This document shows, piece after piece, positions 45,785 to 54,351 of a DNA stretch of 64,000 bases. The DNA comes from Roseovarius aestuarii (GTDB lineage Bacteria; Pseudomonadota; Alphaproteobacteria; Rhodobacterales; Rhodobacteraceae), in NCBI GenBank assembly GCA_027214255.1, contig JAPWHL010000018.1, forward strand, positions 21,936 to 85,935, given 5' to 3'. Each line of letters starts with the position of its first letter. Position 1 is the first letter of the stretch. The notes below the pieces were generated by a model, which was not told where the DNA came from, ran no database searches, and was given only the letters and a program-made list of their open reading frames with translations. A program made the translations under genes and the position numbers.

Positions 45785-46750
45785 TTAATTTCCCGCACCA
45801 CCCAGCTGCCCGTAAAGGGCCGAGGCGGCGATGATGATCGCACCCATCACAACAAGCTGCGCGTGATAGGGCAGGCCCATGACATTCACCAAGTTGAAGG
45901 CCAGCCCCAGAACCAGCACACCGATCACCGTGCCAATGATACCACCGCGTCCGCCCTCAAACGTGGTGCCGCCCAGAACCACGGCGGCCAGCACCTGAAA
46001 CTCCATCCCCTGCCCGGCCTGCGTGCTGGACACGCCTGACCGCGCAAGCAAGGCCAGCCCGGCCAGCGCCGCGAACAGCCCGGACAAGGTATAGGCGGCA
46101 ATTGTGATGCCACGTACCGGCAGCCCTGCAAGGCGCGCAGCCTGCGCATTGCTGCCCAAAAGAAACAAGTGCCGCCCCAGTAACGTACGCTTTTCAATCA
46201 CCAGCCCCACGGCGGTCAGCCCCAGCAGGAACAGCGCCAGTACAGGTAGGGTACCGCCCAGTCGCGCATTGAACACTTCGCGAAACCCGGGGGCAACAGC
46301 GCCGCGGGCGGTGCCCCCGGTAAACATCTGCGTCAGCCCGATCAGCGCAATTCCCGTGCCGAGCGTCAGGATAAACGGCGACACACGGCTGAAGGCGATG
46401 AGTGCCCCATTGATCGCACCCATCAATATTCCCGCACAGCACGCCACGGCGATTGCCAACGGCATGTTCGACGCTGCACCATCCATAAGAGCCGCGCTTA
46501 ACACCACCGTCATCGAAATGACGGCCCCCACCGACAGATCCACTCCGCCAATGATCATCACCATCGTAACGCCGATCGCGGCAATACCCACCGGCGTAAC
46601 CTGACGCACTGTGTTCAACAGATAGACAGGGTTGCCAAAGGCGGATGGCGACAGAACCAACCCGACAAGGTAAATCGCAACCAGAACCAACGCGATTGCC
46701 CAGCGATCAAGGCGCAGCCGCGCAATCCGGTTAGGGGCAAGCGCGCTCAT
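45785..46750 (-). CDS. ABC transporter permease, RbsC type (1)
   Basis: This 321-residue membrane protein of the BPD_transp_2 family has about nine hydrophobic segments. GVTMVMIIGGVDLSVGAVISM near residue 58, TLGTGIALIGLTQMFTGG near 129 and VVLGGTTFEGGRGGIIGTVIG near 254 are the usual permease motifs. The start overlaps the second permease gene by four bases (ATGA). The two permeases probably form a heterodimer. Confidence 0.9.
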   Translation of the reverse strand: MSALAPNRIARLRLDRWAIALVLVAIYLVGLVLSPSAFGNPVYLLNTVRQVTPVGIAAIGVTMVMIIGGVDLSVGAVISMTVVLSAALMDGAASNMPLAIAVACCAGILMGAINGALIAFSRVSPFILTLGTGIALIGLTQMFTGGTARGAVAPGFREVFNARLGGTLPVLALFLLGLTAVGLVIEKRTLLGRHLFLLGSNAQAARLAGLPVRGITIAAYTLSGLFAALAGLALLARSGVSSTQAGQGMEFQVLAAVVLGGTTFEGGRGGIIGTVIGVLVLGLAFNLVNVMGLPYHAQLVVMGAIIIAASALYGQLGGAGN

Positions 46751-47697
46751 GCCCTGTCCTTTGGCGGTTGATTAACCAAGATTGCAATGACCACGATCAT
46801 GCCCTTCAGTGCGGTTTGCGCAAAACCTGAAACCTGCATCAGGTTCAACAAGTTTGAGATGATCGCCAGCAACACAACCCCTGCAATCGCGCGCGCCACG
46901 CTACCGCGTCCGCCCGATAGGGCCGTACCGCCCAGTACAACCGCGACAATCGCATCCAGTTCCAGACCCTGCCCCGCAAGCGGAAAGCCAACCCCGATAC
47001 GCCCGGCCAGCAACAAACCGGCCAATGCCGCGCTGATACCGGACAGCGCAAAGGCAAGGACGAAGATGCGCCGCGTCGGGATACCTGCGCGCCGCGCGCT
47101 TTCTGTATTCCCGCCGGTCGCAAGCAAGTGATATCCAAATTTGCTGCGTGTGAGCGCGACATGTCCCGCTATGCCCAATGCCAAAACGATCATTGCCGCA
47201 AACGGAACACCCCACATCTGGCCATTCGCAAGGTCGCGCAGAAAACTTGGTGCGCGCCCAATGCTGCGATCCGTGATGATAAAGATCACCCCGTGCAACA
47301 CGGACATCATTCCAAAGGTCAGGATTAGCGGATTCAACCGTAATCGCGTGAACATTACCCCATTCAACACGCCCACCCCGGCCCCAAGACACATCATCGC
47401 CAGCATAACGGGCAACAATGCATACTCAGGGCTGAGCGCGCAGGTCAGCACCACGACCAGCCCGGCCAACATGCCCACGCTTAGATCAATCGCACCCGCT
47501 GCGATGACAAATGTCTGCCCGATGGCCAAAATGCCCAACACACCGATCTGACGCCCTATGTTGGCAAGGTTTTCCGGATCACGAAACTGTGGAAGCAACG
47601 CCCCCGCAACGACAAGCACCACACTCAGTGCGATCCAAATTCCGGCACGCCCAAACGCGATGCCCATCTGCCCCGGCTGGGCCACCGCGCCACTCAT
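46747..47697 (-). CDS. ABC transporter permease, RbsC type (2)
   Basis: This 316-residue permease begins MSGAVAQPGQMGIAFGRAGI and shares the family blocks GQTFVIAAGAIDLSVGMLAG near residue 62 and VVLGGTALSGGRGSVARAIAG. ATG 47697 is chosen over the open frame to 47739, whose first codons look non-coding. It is the first gene of the minus-strand operon; the upstream 165 bases carry the TetR-operator-like repeat. Confidence 0.9.
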   Translation of the reverse strand: MSGAVAQPGQMGIAFGRAGIWIALSVVLVVAGALLPQFRDPENLANIGRQIGVLGILAIGQTFVIAAGAIDLSVGMLAGLVVVLTCALSPEYALLPVMLAMMCLGAGVGVLNGVMFTRLRLNPLILTFGMMSVLHGVIFIITDRSIGRAPSFLRDLANGQMWGVPFAAMIVLALGIAGHVALTRSKFGYHLLATGGNTESARRAGIPTRRIFVLAFALSGISAALAGLLLAGRIGVGFPLAGQGLELDAIVAVVLGGTALSGGRGSVARAIAGVVLLAIISNLLNLMQVSGFAQTALKGMIVVIAILVNQPPKDRA

Positions 47698-47862
47698 GAT
47701 GCGACAGCCGCCATTACGCGACCCGCCATCTCCAAGCATTTCCCAAGTGTAAGGCGCATCATACGACTATTAACCGTCCTGTTTACAGGTCAGGGCGCGT
47801 GGCCGCCCACAGACCGAACTTGGCAGCGAGGCTAGGACAGGGTAGAACGGGAGTCAACAATT

Positions 47863-47880
47863 ACCAACTGTTTGGTTGAT
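47863..47880. promoter_or_regulatory. Inverted-repeat operator 5' of tetR (site A)
   Basis: ACCAAC-N6-GTTGAT, ending four bases before the tetR ATG at 47885. Its half-sites and six-base spacing match site B at 48567-48584. It is placed to block tetR itself and possibly the divergent ABC operon. Confidence 0.65.
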
Positions 47881-47884
47881 ATTT

Positions 47885-48538
47885 ATGACGCGAGCTAGTG
47901 ACATCTCTGAATCCCCCCTCTCGGCAGCCGACAAAAGCCGTCAAATCCTGTTGAATGCTGCGCGGCGCGCGTTTGCGGACAAGGGCTTAACCGGAGCGCG
48001 GGTTGACGAAATCGCGCGTGGTGCGGGGCTGAACAAGCAGATGCTCTATCATTACTTCGGAAACAAAGAGGGGCTCTATACTGCCGTTCTTGCCGATGTG
48101 TACGCGCAGATCAGGCGCCGCGAACAGCAGCTTGACCTGTCCCGCTTGCCCGCCGAAGAGGCGATGCGCCGGCTGATCGAATTTTCCTTTGATTTCCTGT
48201 CTGAAAACCCAGATTTTGTGCGGATTCTATCAGATGAAAACGTGCATGGCGGCGCACATTTAACTCAGGGCGGCAACGTGGGCGCGATGAACCGTCCAGT
48301 TCTTGATTTACTGGGCGAAACCTTGGAACGCGGTGTGGCTGATGGCGTGTTCCGACGCGGCCTTGACCCATTGCACGTGTACCTATCCTTTGCGGGTATG
48401 GCATTCTTTTACTTCTCGAACAATCACACCCTGTCGCGCGCGTTCGACCGCGACTTGATGACCGCCTCCGCAGTGGCCGAACGGCGCGCTCATATCGTGG
48501 ATTTCGCGCTGAACGCAGTTCGAAGCCGCGAGGGATGA
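47885..48538 (+). CDS. TetR/AcrR-family transcriptional regulator
   Basis: This 217-residue regulator has helix-turn-helix segments KSRQILLNAARRAFADKGL, ARVDEIARGAGLNKQMLYHYFG and NKEGLYTAVL in residues 16-70. The C-terminal domain (ENPDFVRILSDENVHGG) fits TetR_C-type domains. ATG 47885 is preferred over TTG 47876. It lies between the divergent ABC importer operon and a downstream SDR/aldolase operon, with matching inverted repeats on both sides, so it probably controls both. Confidence 0.9.
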   Translation: MTRASDISESPLSAADKSRQILLNAARRAFADKGLTGARVDEIARGAGLNKQMLYHYFGNKEGLYTAVLADVYAQIRRREQQLDLSRLPAEEAMRRLIEFSFDFLSENPDFVRILSDENVHGGAHLTQGGNVGAMNRPVLDLLGETLERGVADGVFRRGLDPLHVYLSFAGMAFFYFSNNHTLSRAFDRDLMTASAVAERRAHIVDFALNAVRSREG

Positions 48539-48566
48539 TCCTTGACAGAGGCAAGCTCGAGATAAT

Positions 48567-48584
48567 ATCAACCGAATAGTTGAT
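48567..48584. promoter_or_regulatory. Inverted-repeat operator 3' of tetR (site B)
   Basis: ATCAAC-CGAATA-GTTGAT is a perfect six-base inverted repeat, 36 bases upstream of the next gene. It has the same right half-site and spacer length as site A, so the same TetR regulator probably binds both. Confidence 0.68.
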
Positions 48585-48620
48585 GCTTTTCAGCGCGCGC
48601 CACGACGGGGAGGTCAGGCA

Positions 48621-49661
48621 ATGAACCAGACGCAAGATGAGGCAGAGCCGGACCATTTTGACGATGTCGAGGCCCTGGAAGAACGCCTGTCACGGCCAGA
48701 TGCCGGTGTGATCAACGATCTGGCGGCGCTGGATGGTGACATCATGATTCTCGGCGCGACCGGCAAGATGGGGCCAACGCTGACCCGCATGGCGCGACGA
48801 GCCGCCCCAAACAAGGCGATCCACGCCGTCGCACGATATTCTGACCCGTCCTTGTTCGATCAATTCAAATCGCAGGGAATTGAGCCGATCAAGGCCGATC
48901 TTTTGGACGCAGATGCGCTGGCCAAGCTACCGCCTGCACGCAATGTTATTATGATGGCGGGTTACAAATTCGGGGCCTCCGATGCACCGTCTCGGACATG
49001 GGCGATCAATACGTTGATGCCTGCCAGAATCGGCGCTGCGTTACAGGACCGACGCCTTGTCGCTTTTTCGACAGGGTGCGTTTATCCGTTTGTAAATGTA
49101 GCCTCGGGCGGCGCAACCGAGGATGCCCCCCTGACCCCGTTGGGTGAATACGCAAACAGTTGCGTGGGCCGCGAACGGGCGATTGAATGGGAGGCCGGAC
49201 AAAATAACACGCAAGCGCTGTTGTTTCGCCTGAACTATGCGATTGATTGCCGTTATGGCGTGCTCAGCGACATCGCAGAACGAGTGGCGGCGGGTCAGCC
49301 GGTTGATGTGTCGTCGGGGCATGTCAACGTGATCTGGCAGGGCGACGCCAATGCAATGGCCCTGCGCGCCTTGCGTCATTGCACGTTACCCGCGCGCGCA
49401 CTGAACGTGACCGGCCCGGAAACGGTTCCTGTGCGCTGGATTGCCGAACAGTTCTCCGCCCGTCTGGGCAAACCCGTTACCTTTGAAGGTGAAGAGTCCG
49501 AAACCGGCTGGCTGAGCAATGCCGCACAGGCGTTTGGGCTGATGGGATATCCCAGCGTACCACTGGCGCGGATGATTGATTGGGTCGCAGACTGGACCGT
49601 GCGCGGTTTGCCCAAATTGGGCAAACCCACGGGGTTTCAGGTACGTGACGGCAAATACTAA
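48621..49661 (+). CDS. NAD-dependent epimerase/dehydratase-like protein (extended SDR, lacking catalytic Lys)
   Basis: This 346-residue protein has an extended-SDR Rossmann start, [20 protein letters not shown] near residue 42, and a substrate-domain-like C-terminus ([17 protein letters not shown]). After STGCVYPF the expected Tyr-x3-Lys reads YANSC, so the lysine is replaced by cysteine and normal SDR chemistry is doubtful. The first 35 residues are an acidic extension. It starts the operon with the DHDPS-like gene ten bases downstream. Role unknown; possibly a sugar-derivative oxidoreductase. Confidence 0.83.
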   Translation: MNQTQDEAEPDHFDDVEALEERLSRPDAGVINDLAALDGDIMILGATGKMGPTLTRMARRAAPNKAIHAVARYSDPSLFDQFKSQGIEPIKADLLDADALAKLPPARNVIMMAGYKFGASDAPSRTWAINTLMPARIGAALQDRRLVAFSTGCVYPFVNVASGGATEDAPLTPLGEYANSCVGRERAIEWEAGQNNTQALLFRLNYAIDCRYGVLSDIAERVAAGQPVDVSSGHVNVIWQGDANAMALRALRHCTLPARALNVTGPETVPVRWIAEQFSARLGKPVTFEGEESETGWLSNAAQAFGLMGYPSVPLARMIDWVADWTVRGLPKLGKPTGFQVRDGKY

Positions 49662-49671
49662 GGGGGGCATC

Positions 49672-50718
49672 ATGCACCGCACGGACATTCCGCAAGACAT
49701 CCATGATGCGTTTCGTGATGGCATGGTCATTCCTGCCCATCCGTTGGCGTTGAACGCGGCGCGCGAACTTGATGAGCGCCGCCAGCGCGCTTTGACACGG
49801 TACTATATTGACGCGGGCGCTGGAGGGGTGGCCGTAGGGGTGCATACTACGCAGTTCGCAATCCGCGATTGCGGTCTTTACCGTCCGGTTTTGGCGCAGG
49901 CAGCACAGGCCGCACACGATTGGGCCACGCGCCCACCCATGTTGATTGCAGGCGTTGCAGGCCAAACAGATCAGGCTGTGACCGAGGCGCGCATCGCCCG
50001 TGATCTGGGCTATCATGCCGTGTTGCTCAGCCTTGCCGCTCTTAAAGGAGCAGATGAAGATGCCTTGATTGCACATTGCAAGGCAATTGCGGATGAAATG
50101 CCCGTGATCGGCTTCTATTTGCAACCCGCGGTGGGCGGCATGCCCTTACCACGAAGTTTTTGGCATCGTTTTGCGGCCATCGACAATGTGATCGGAATCA
50201 AGGCGGCCCCGTTTAATCGTTATGCCACTTTGGATGTGGTCAACGGTGTTGCAGATGCGGGCGCGCAAGAGCGGGTGACGCTATACACCGGCAACGATGA
50301 TCACATCGTTCTGGATCTTGTCGTACCGTTCCGAACGTCTGTTGGCGATGTGCATTTCGTTGGCGGGCTGTTGGGGCACTGGTCCGTTTGGACACACAGT
50401 GCGGTGCAGATGTTGGACCGGATCAAACAGGCACGCGGCCATGACACTATCCCGCGGGATCTGTTGGCATTGGACAGTGACGTCACGGCCTGCAACGCCG
50501 CGTTTTTTGATGTTGCCAATGGGTTTGAGGGCGTGATTGCAGGGTGTCACGAGGTCCTGCGCCGTCAAGGCCTGCTGGAAGGTCGCTGGTGTCTTGATCC
50601 AACCGAGGATTTGGGGCCGGGTCAAGCAGACGCGATTGATGAAGTCTATGCGCGATACCAAGCTCTCAGCGATGATGATTTTGTCGCCGCCAACTTGGAC
50701 AAGTGGTTAGACGGTTAA
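49672..50718 (+). CDS. Dihydrodipicolinate synthase-family aldolase/lyase
   Basis: This 348-residue TIM-barrel protein begins MHRTDIPQDIHDAFRDGMVI. Features are GAGGVAVGVHTTQF near residue 49, IGFYLQPAVGG near 145 (Tyr region) and NVIGIKAAPFNRY near 178, where Lys is in the Schiff-base position. It is shorter at the start of the barrel than classical DapA and has a C-terminal extension, so a lysine-biosynthesis role is unlikely; an aldolase or dehydratase for a sugar-like acid is a reasonable guess. The start at 49672 has AGGGGGG upstream. Confidence 0.87.
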   Translation: MHRTDIPQDIHDAFRDGMVIPAHPLALNAARELDERRQRALTRYYIDAGAGGVAVGVHTTQFAIRDCGLYRPVLAQAAQAAHDWATRPPMLIAGVAGQTDQAVTEARIARDLGYHAVLLSLAALKGADEDALIAHCKAIADEMPVIGFYLQPAVGGMPLPRSFWHRFAAIDNVIGIKAAPFNRYATLDVVNGVADAGAQERVTLYTGNDDHIVLDLVVPFRTSVGDVHFVGGLLGHWSVWTHSAVQMLDRIKQARGHDTIPRDLLALDSDVTACNAAFFDVANGFEGVIAGCHEVLRRQGLLEGRWCLDPTEDLGPGQADAIDEVYARYQALSDDDFVAANLDKWLDG

Positions 50719-50921
50719 GCCATCCAGAAATCGCCAATGCCTTTGGCCCGTCCATCCCCCCACGGTTGGAGCTGATAGTGTTGATATGTGCCTTGATTTA
50801 CAGCCCTGATAGAAAGAGGTAACTGTCCCTGATGCTGCTGGACTGCTCCATCGGCAGACGAGCCTGATCGCCTAGCGTTTTCCGCTGTTCCTTCAGGAAA
50901 ATGCAAACTGCCTTGGGCCAT

Positions 50922-51836
50922 ATGTCGAATATCAACCTTAAACTTCTCCAAACGTTTCTCTTGGCGGCCGAGCACGGAAGTTTTCGGCGCGCAGCCGAGG
51001 AAAGCAATCGCTCGGCCTCGGCTGTCAGTATGCAGATCCGCAATCTGGAAGAACAAATCGGCATCAATCTGTTTCAACGGACCCCCCAGCGCGCGTTGCT
51101 GACCGCCGAAGGGCGGCTGTTGTTCGAGCAGGTCCGCAAATCCATGCAGGATGTCGAAATCAGCCTAGAGCGGCTGATCCATCTGGCGGAACAGCGCAAA
51201 GGCAAGATTCGCATCGCTTGCGCGCCAACACTCGCGGCTGGCCCTCTGGGCGGCATTTTGGCGACGTTCAAACAACGTTACCCGCGCAGTATGGTTGAAG
51301 TAACCGAGGTTCCCACGACTGCGGCATTGTTGTTACTAGAACAGCAAGAGGTCGAATTTTACATCGGCCCCGAAGTTCCTAACCTGTCCGATTTCCATTT
51401 TGAGAAGATCATCGACGATCACCTCTATGCCTGCATCCCCGACGGAATGACCGACGGCGTTCAGGCGATCACCTTGGCGCAACTACAAGAATTCCCCCTG
51501 ATCCTGCTGAATAGGACGACAGCCGTGCGCGCCCTGTTTGACCGCCTGATCGCTGAGGCAGCCATTCAGGTTCATGTACAATACGAGGTTGTAAGCGCGC
51601 AAACCGCCCTGGCCTTTGCCAGTGCTGGTTTGGGCGTTTGTATTGTACCGCGCATTGCAATGTCGCAAACCACGCCCAGCGGTTGCAGTGCAGTTCCGAT
51701 TGCCTCGCCCGAAGCGCATAGGGCGGTCGGTATCATCACACCGCGCGGCTACTTGCACCACAGCTTTTCGGAACAATTGATGATCCTGATCCGCTCCAGC
51801 CTGACCGAGATGCAGGGGGCCTTTGCCACAGGTTGA
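50922..51836 (+). CDS. LysR-family transcriptional regulator
   Basis: This 304-residue protein has the LysR DNA-binding helix-turn-helix at residues 5-63 (LLQTFLLAAEHGSFRRAAEE, SVSMQIRNLEEQIG, LFQRTPQRALLTAEG) and a ligand-binding domain (KIRIACAPTLAAGPLGGILA near 89). Met at 50922 matches the family start; an ATG seven codons earlier (50901) follows AGGA too closely. It precedes the TRAP genes on the same strand with a 177-base gap and may regulate them. Confidence 0.88.
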   Translation: MSNINLKLLQTFLLAAEHGSFRRAAEESNRSASAVSMQIRNLEEQIGINLFQRTPQRALLTAEGRLLFEQVRKSMQDVEISLERLIHLAEQRKGKIRIACAPTLAAGPLGGILATFKQRYPRSMVEVTEVPTTAALLLLEQQEVEFYIGPEVPNLSDFHFEKIIDDHLYACIPDGMTDGVQAITLAQLQEFPLILLNRTTAVRALFDRLIAEAAIQVHVQYEVVSAQTALAFASAGLGVCIVPRIAMSQTTPSGCSAVPIASPEAHRAVGIITPRGYLHHSFSEQLMILIRSSLTEMQGAFATG

Positions 51837-52013
51837 TGCCCATCAGGCCCTCGACGGGCGACAAAGGGTCTGGCGCATCGGAACATGCTGACGTGGTGTC
51901 GAAAAAAACCTGCGGCTGAACCGCATTTGCATTCAGTCTTCCACAGTTTTTGTGTAGGTGCCCAGTGATATGCACTGACGCCGCCAAGTTTGGGAACGGG
52001 AGGACCCAAGATC

Positions 52014-52556
52014 ATGTCCCTGATTGTGAAAATCTCGCGTGCCATTGACGCGCTGACCGGATTTTTCGGCCGATATGTCTCGTGGTTCGTTCTCGCGGCT
52101 GTTTTGGTCAGTGCGGCAAACGCCATTTCGCGAAAGGCATTCAACGTGTCATCAAACGCATGGCTGGAATTGCAGTGGTATTTCTTTGGCGCTGTTTTCA
52201 TGCTGACTGCGGCGGATGCTCTGCGCCGCAATGCCCATGTGCGGATCGACATCCTGACTAGCCTGTTGACCAAGAAAACCCGCGATGTGATCGACCTTGT
52301 CTGTCATATCCTATTCCTTCTGCCCTTCTGCCTTTTGATGTCTTGGCTAAGTTGGTCCTTTTTCCTACGCGCGGCCAAGTCAGGCGAGATGTCCTCGAAT
52401 TTTGGTGGTTTGATCATTTGGCCCGCGCGATTTCTGATTTTGCTGGGATTTATCCTGCTGTTGCTTCAAGGCGTGTCCGAAATCATCAAACGGATCGCGG
52501 TTTTGAAGGGATCAATCAAAGACACGCAACGAGACGGAGGGCTTGATCTGTCATGA
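52014..52556 (+). CDS. TRAP transporter small permease (DctQ type)
   Basis: This 180-residue membrane protein has four hydrophobic segments and the family pattern LELQWYFFGAVFMLTAADALRRNAHVRIDI near residues 47-76. The ATG at 52014 has GGGAGGA upstream. It overlaps the large permease gene by four bases. This is the membrane anchor of the second TRAP importer in the window. Confidence 0.9.
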   Translation: MSLIVKISRAIDALTGFFGRYVSWFVLAAVLVSAANAISRKAFNVSSNAWLELQWYFFGAVFMLTAADALRRNAHVRIDILTSLLTKKTRDVIDLVCHILFLLPFCLLMSWLSWSFFLRAAKSGEMSSNFGGLIIWPARFLILLGFILLLLQGVSEIIKRIAVLKGSIKDTQRDGGLDLS

Positions 52557-54274
52557 TTGACCTGGTCGCACATAATCTGGCCCCGATCATGTTCTGCACG
52601 GTGATGGCCATGCTGCTACTGGGCTATCCAGTGGCGTTTACATTGGCCGCTGGCGGTCTGGGTTTCTTTGTCATCGGGGTCGAGCTGTCGCACCTGTCCA
52701 GCGAGATCAACCTGTCTTGGCCCTTGTTGCAATCGCACCCCAGCCGCGTGTTTGGCATCATGTCCAACGAGACGCTGTTGGCGATTCCGTTCTTTACCTT
52801 CATGGGCCTTGTTCTAGAGCGATCAGGCATGGCCGAGGATCTATTGGACACGATCGGCCAGTTGTTCGGCCCTGTCCGTGGTGGATTGGCATTGGCGGTG
52901 GTGTTGGTTGGCTCGCTTTTGGCGGCGACCACGGGGATCGTTGCGGCCTCGGTCATGGCTATGGGGCTCATATCCCTGCCGATCATGCTGCGCTATGGGT
53001 ACAGCCCGTCAATAGCATCGGGAACAGTCGTTGCCTCGGGGACGCTGGCACAGATCGTACCGCCGTCGTTGGTTTTGATCGTCATGGCCGATCAGCTGGG
53101 CCGTCCGGTCGGCGATATGTATGTGGGTGCTTTTGTGCCAGCGATGATCACCATAGGCCTTTATTGCGCCTTTGTGGTTTGGTTAAGCATTTTCCGTCCC
53201 AAGTTGATGCCTGCCTTGCCAATAGAAGCGCGCAAATTCAAAGGCGGCATAGGATCGCTGATCGGCATTGTAGCCTTGTCGGCTTTCGTTGCACTGGCGG
53301 TGCACCGCTGGGGTTTTGGGGACTTTGCGGATGAGACACGTCTGGTGATGGCCGTCACTTTGGCCGCATTGTTTGCTTTGGGCGCGACGCTGATTAACCG
53401 CAAATTTTCGCTGGGGTTGATGTCATATCTGGCCGAAGAGGTGGTGATCGTGTTGATTCCACCATTGGCACTCATTTTTCTGGTGCTGGGGACAATCTTT
53501 CTGGGTATTGCCACCCCGACCGAGGGTGGAGCAATGGGCGCCACCGGGGCGTTGGTTCTGGCATTTGTGCGGCGTCGGCTGACCTACTCCATGCTGAAAT
53601 CAGCACTGGATGCGACCGCGCGTCTAGCCGCCTTTGTCATGTTCATCCTGATCGGCGCGCGGATTTTCGGACTGACCTTCTATGGCATTAACGGCAACCT
53701 CTGGATCGAAGAGTTGTTGCTCCAATTGCCAGGGGGCCAGATCGGGTTCTTGATCTTTGTGACCCTGATCGTGTTTATCCTTGGCTGCTTTCTGGATTTC
53801 TTTGAGATCGCCTTTATCGTTGTGCCCTTGCTGGTGCCTGTGGCGGATCAACTTGGCATCGACCTGATCTGGTTCGGGGTTATTTTGGGGATCAACTTAC
53901 AGACATCCTTTTTGACCCCGCCCTTTGGGTTCTCTTTGTTTTTCCTACGGTCGGTTGCTCCAAACGAGGATTGGACAGATCCGGTGACATCGCGCCGGAT
54001 GAAAGCGGTGCGCACTATAGAAATCTACAAAGGTGCACTGCCATTCATTGGCTTGCAGGCCTTGATGCTGGCGCTTGTAATTTCCTTTCCAGGGCTTGTG
54101 ACGCATTACAAGGACGTCACCCCGCCGACACCGGGCAGCATTCAGCAAGGGCTGCCCAGTCTGGGCAGTTTGCCGGGACTGGGCGGAGGACCGCTTCCCG
54201 GATTGCCGGGCTCGTCCAGTGGTGGGGGCCTGGCCCCATTGGAATTGTCGCCGCTGGGTGGCGGGCAGGACTAA
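52553..54274 (+). CDS. TRAP transporter large permease (DctM type) with Pro/Gly-rich tail
   Basis: This 573-residue protein has DctM motifs ETLLAIPFFTFMGLVLERSGMA near residue 73, GTVVASGTLAQIVPPSLVLIV and GIATPTEGGAMGATGAL near 320, and about 12 or more membrane segments. The last 50 residues are unusual: a low-complexity Pro/Gly/Leu/Ser stretch (LPSLGSLPGLGGGPLPGLPG) absent from typical DctM proteins. A strong bidirectional terminator follows at 54299. Confidence 0.9.
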   Translation: MIDLVAHNLAPIMFCTVMAMLLLGYPVAFTLAAGGLGFFVIGVELSHLSSEINLSWPLLQSHPSRVFGIMSNETLLAIPFFTFMGLVLERSGMAEDLLDTIGQLFGPVRGGLALAVVLVGSLLAATTGIVAASVMAMGLISLPIMLRYGYSPSIASGTVVASGTLAQIVPPSLVLIVMADQLGRPVGDMYVGAFVPAMITIGLYCAFVVWLSIFRPKLMPALPIEARKFKGGIGSLIGIVALSAFVALAVHRWGFGDFADETRLVMAVTLAALFALGATLINRKFSLGLMSYLAEEVVIVLIPPLALIFLVLGTIFLGIATPTEGGAMGATGALVLAFVRRRLTYSMLKSALDATARLAAFVMFILIGARIFGLTFYGINGNLWIEELLLQLPGGQIGFLIFVTLIVFILGCFLDFFEIAFIVVPLLVPVADQLGIDLIWFGVILGINLQTSFLTPPFGFSLFFLRSVAPNEDWTDPVTSRRMKAVRTIEIYKGALPFIGLQALMLALVISFPGLVTHYKDVTPPTPGSIQQGLPSLGSLPGLGGGPLPGLPGSSSGGGLAPLELSPLGGGQD

Positions 54275-54298
54275 TCGCGGCTTCCCGCTTGGCACGTA

Positions 54299-54329
54299 AA
54301 AAGGGCGCATCCGATGGATGCGCCCTTTT
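54299..54329. terminator. Bidirectional rho-independent terminator
   Basis: AAAAGGGCGCATCC and GGATGCGCCCTTTT are perfect 14-base arms around GAT, with an A-run on one side and a T-run on the other, between the convergent DctM and DctP genes. It should end transcription from both directions. Confidence 0.93.
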
Positions 54330-54351
54330 CATCTTTTACAGTGATAGCCCT

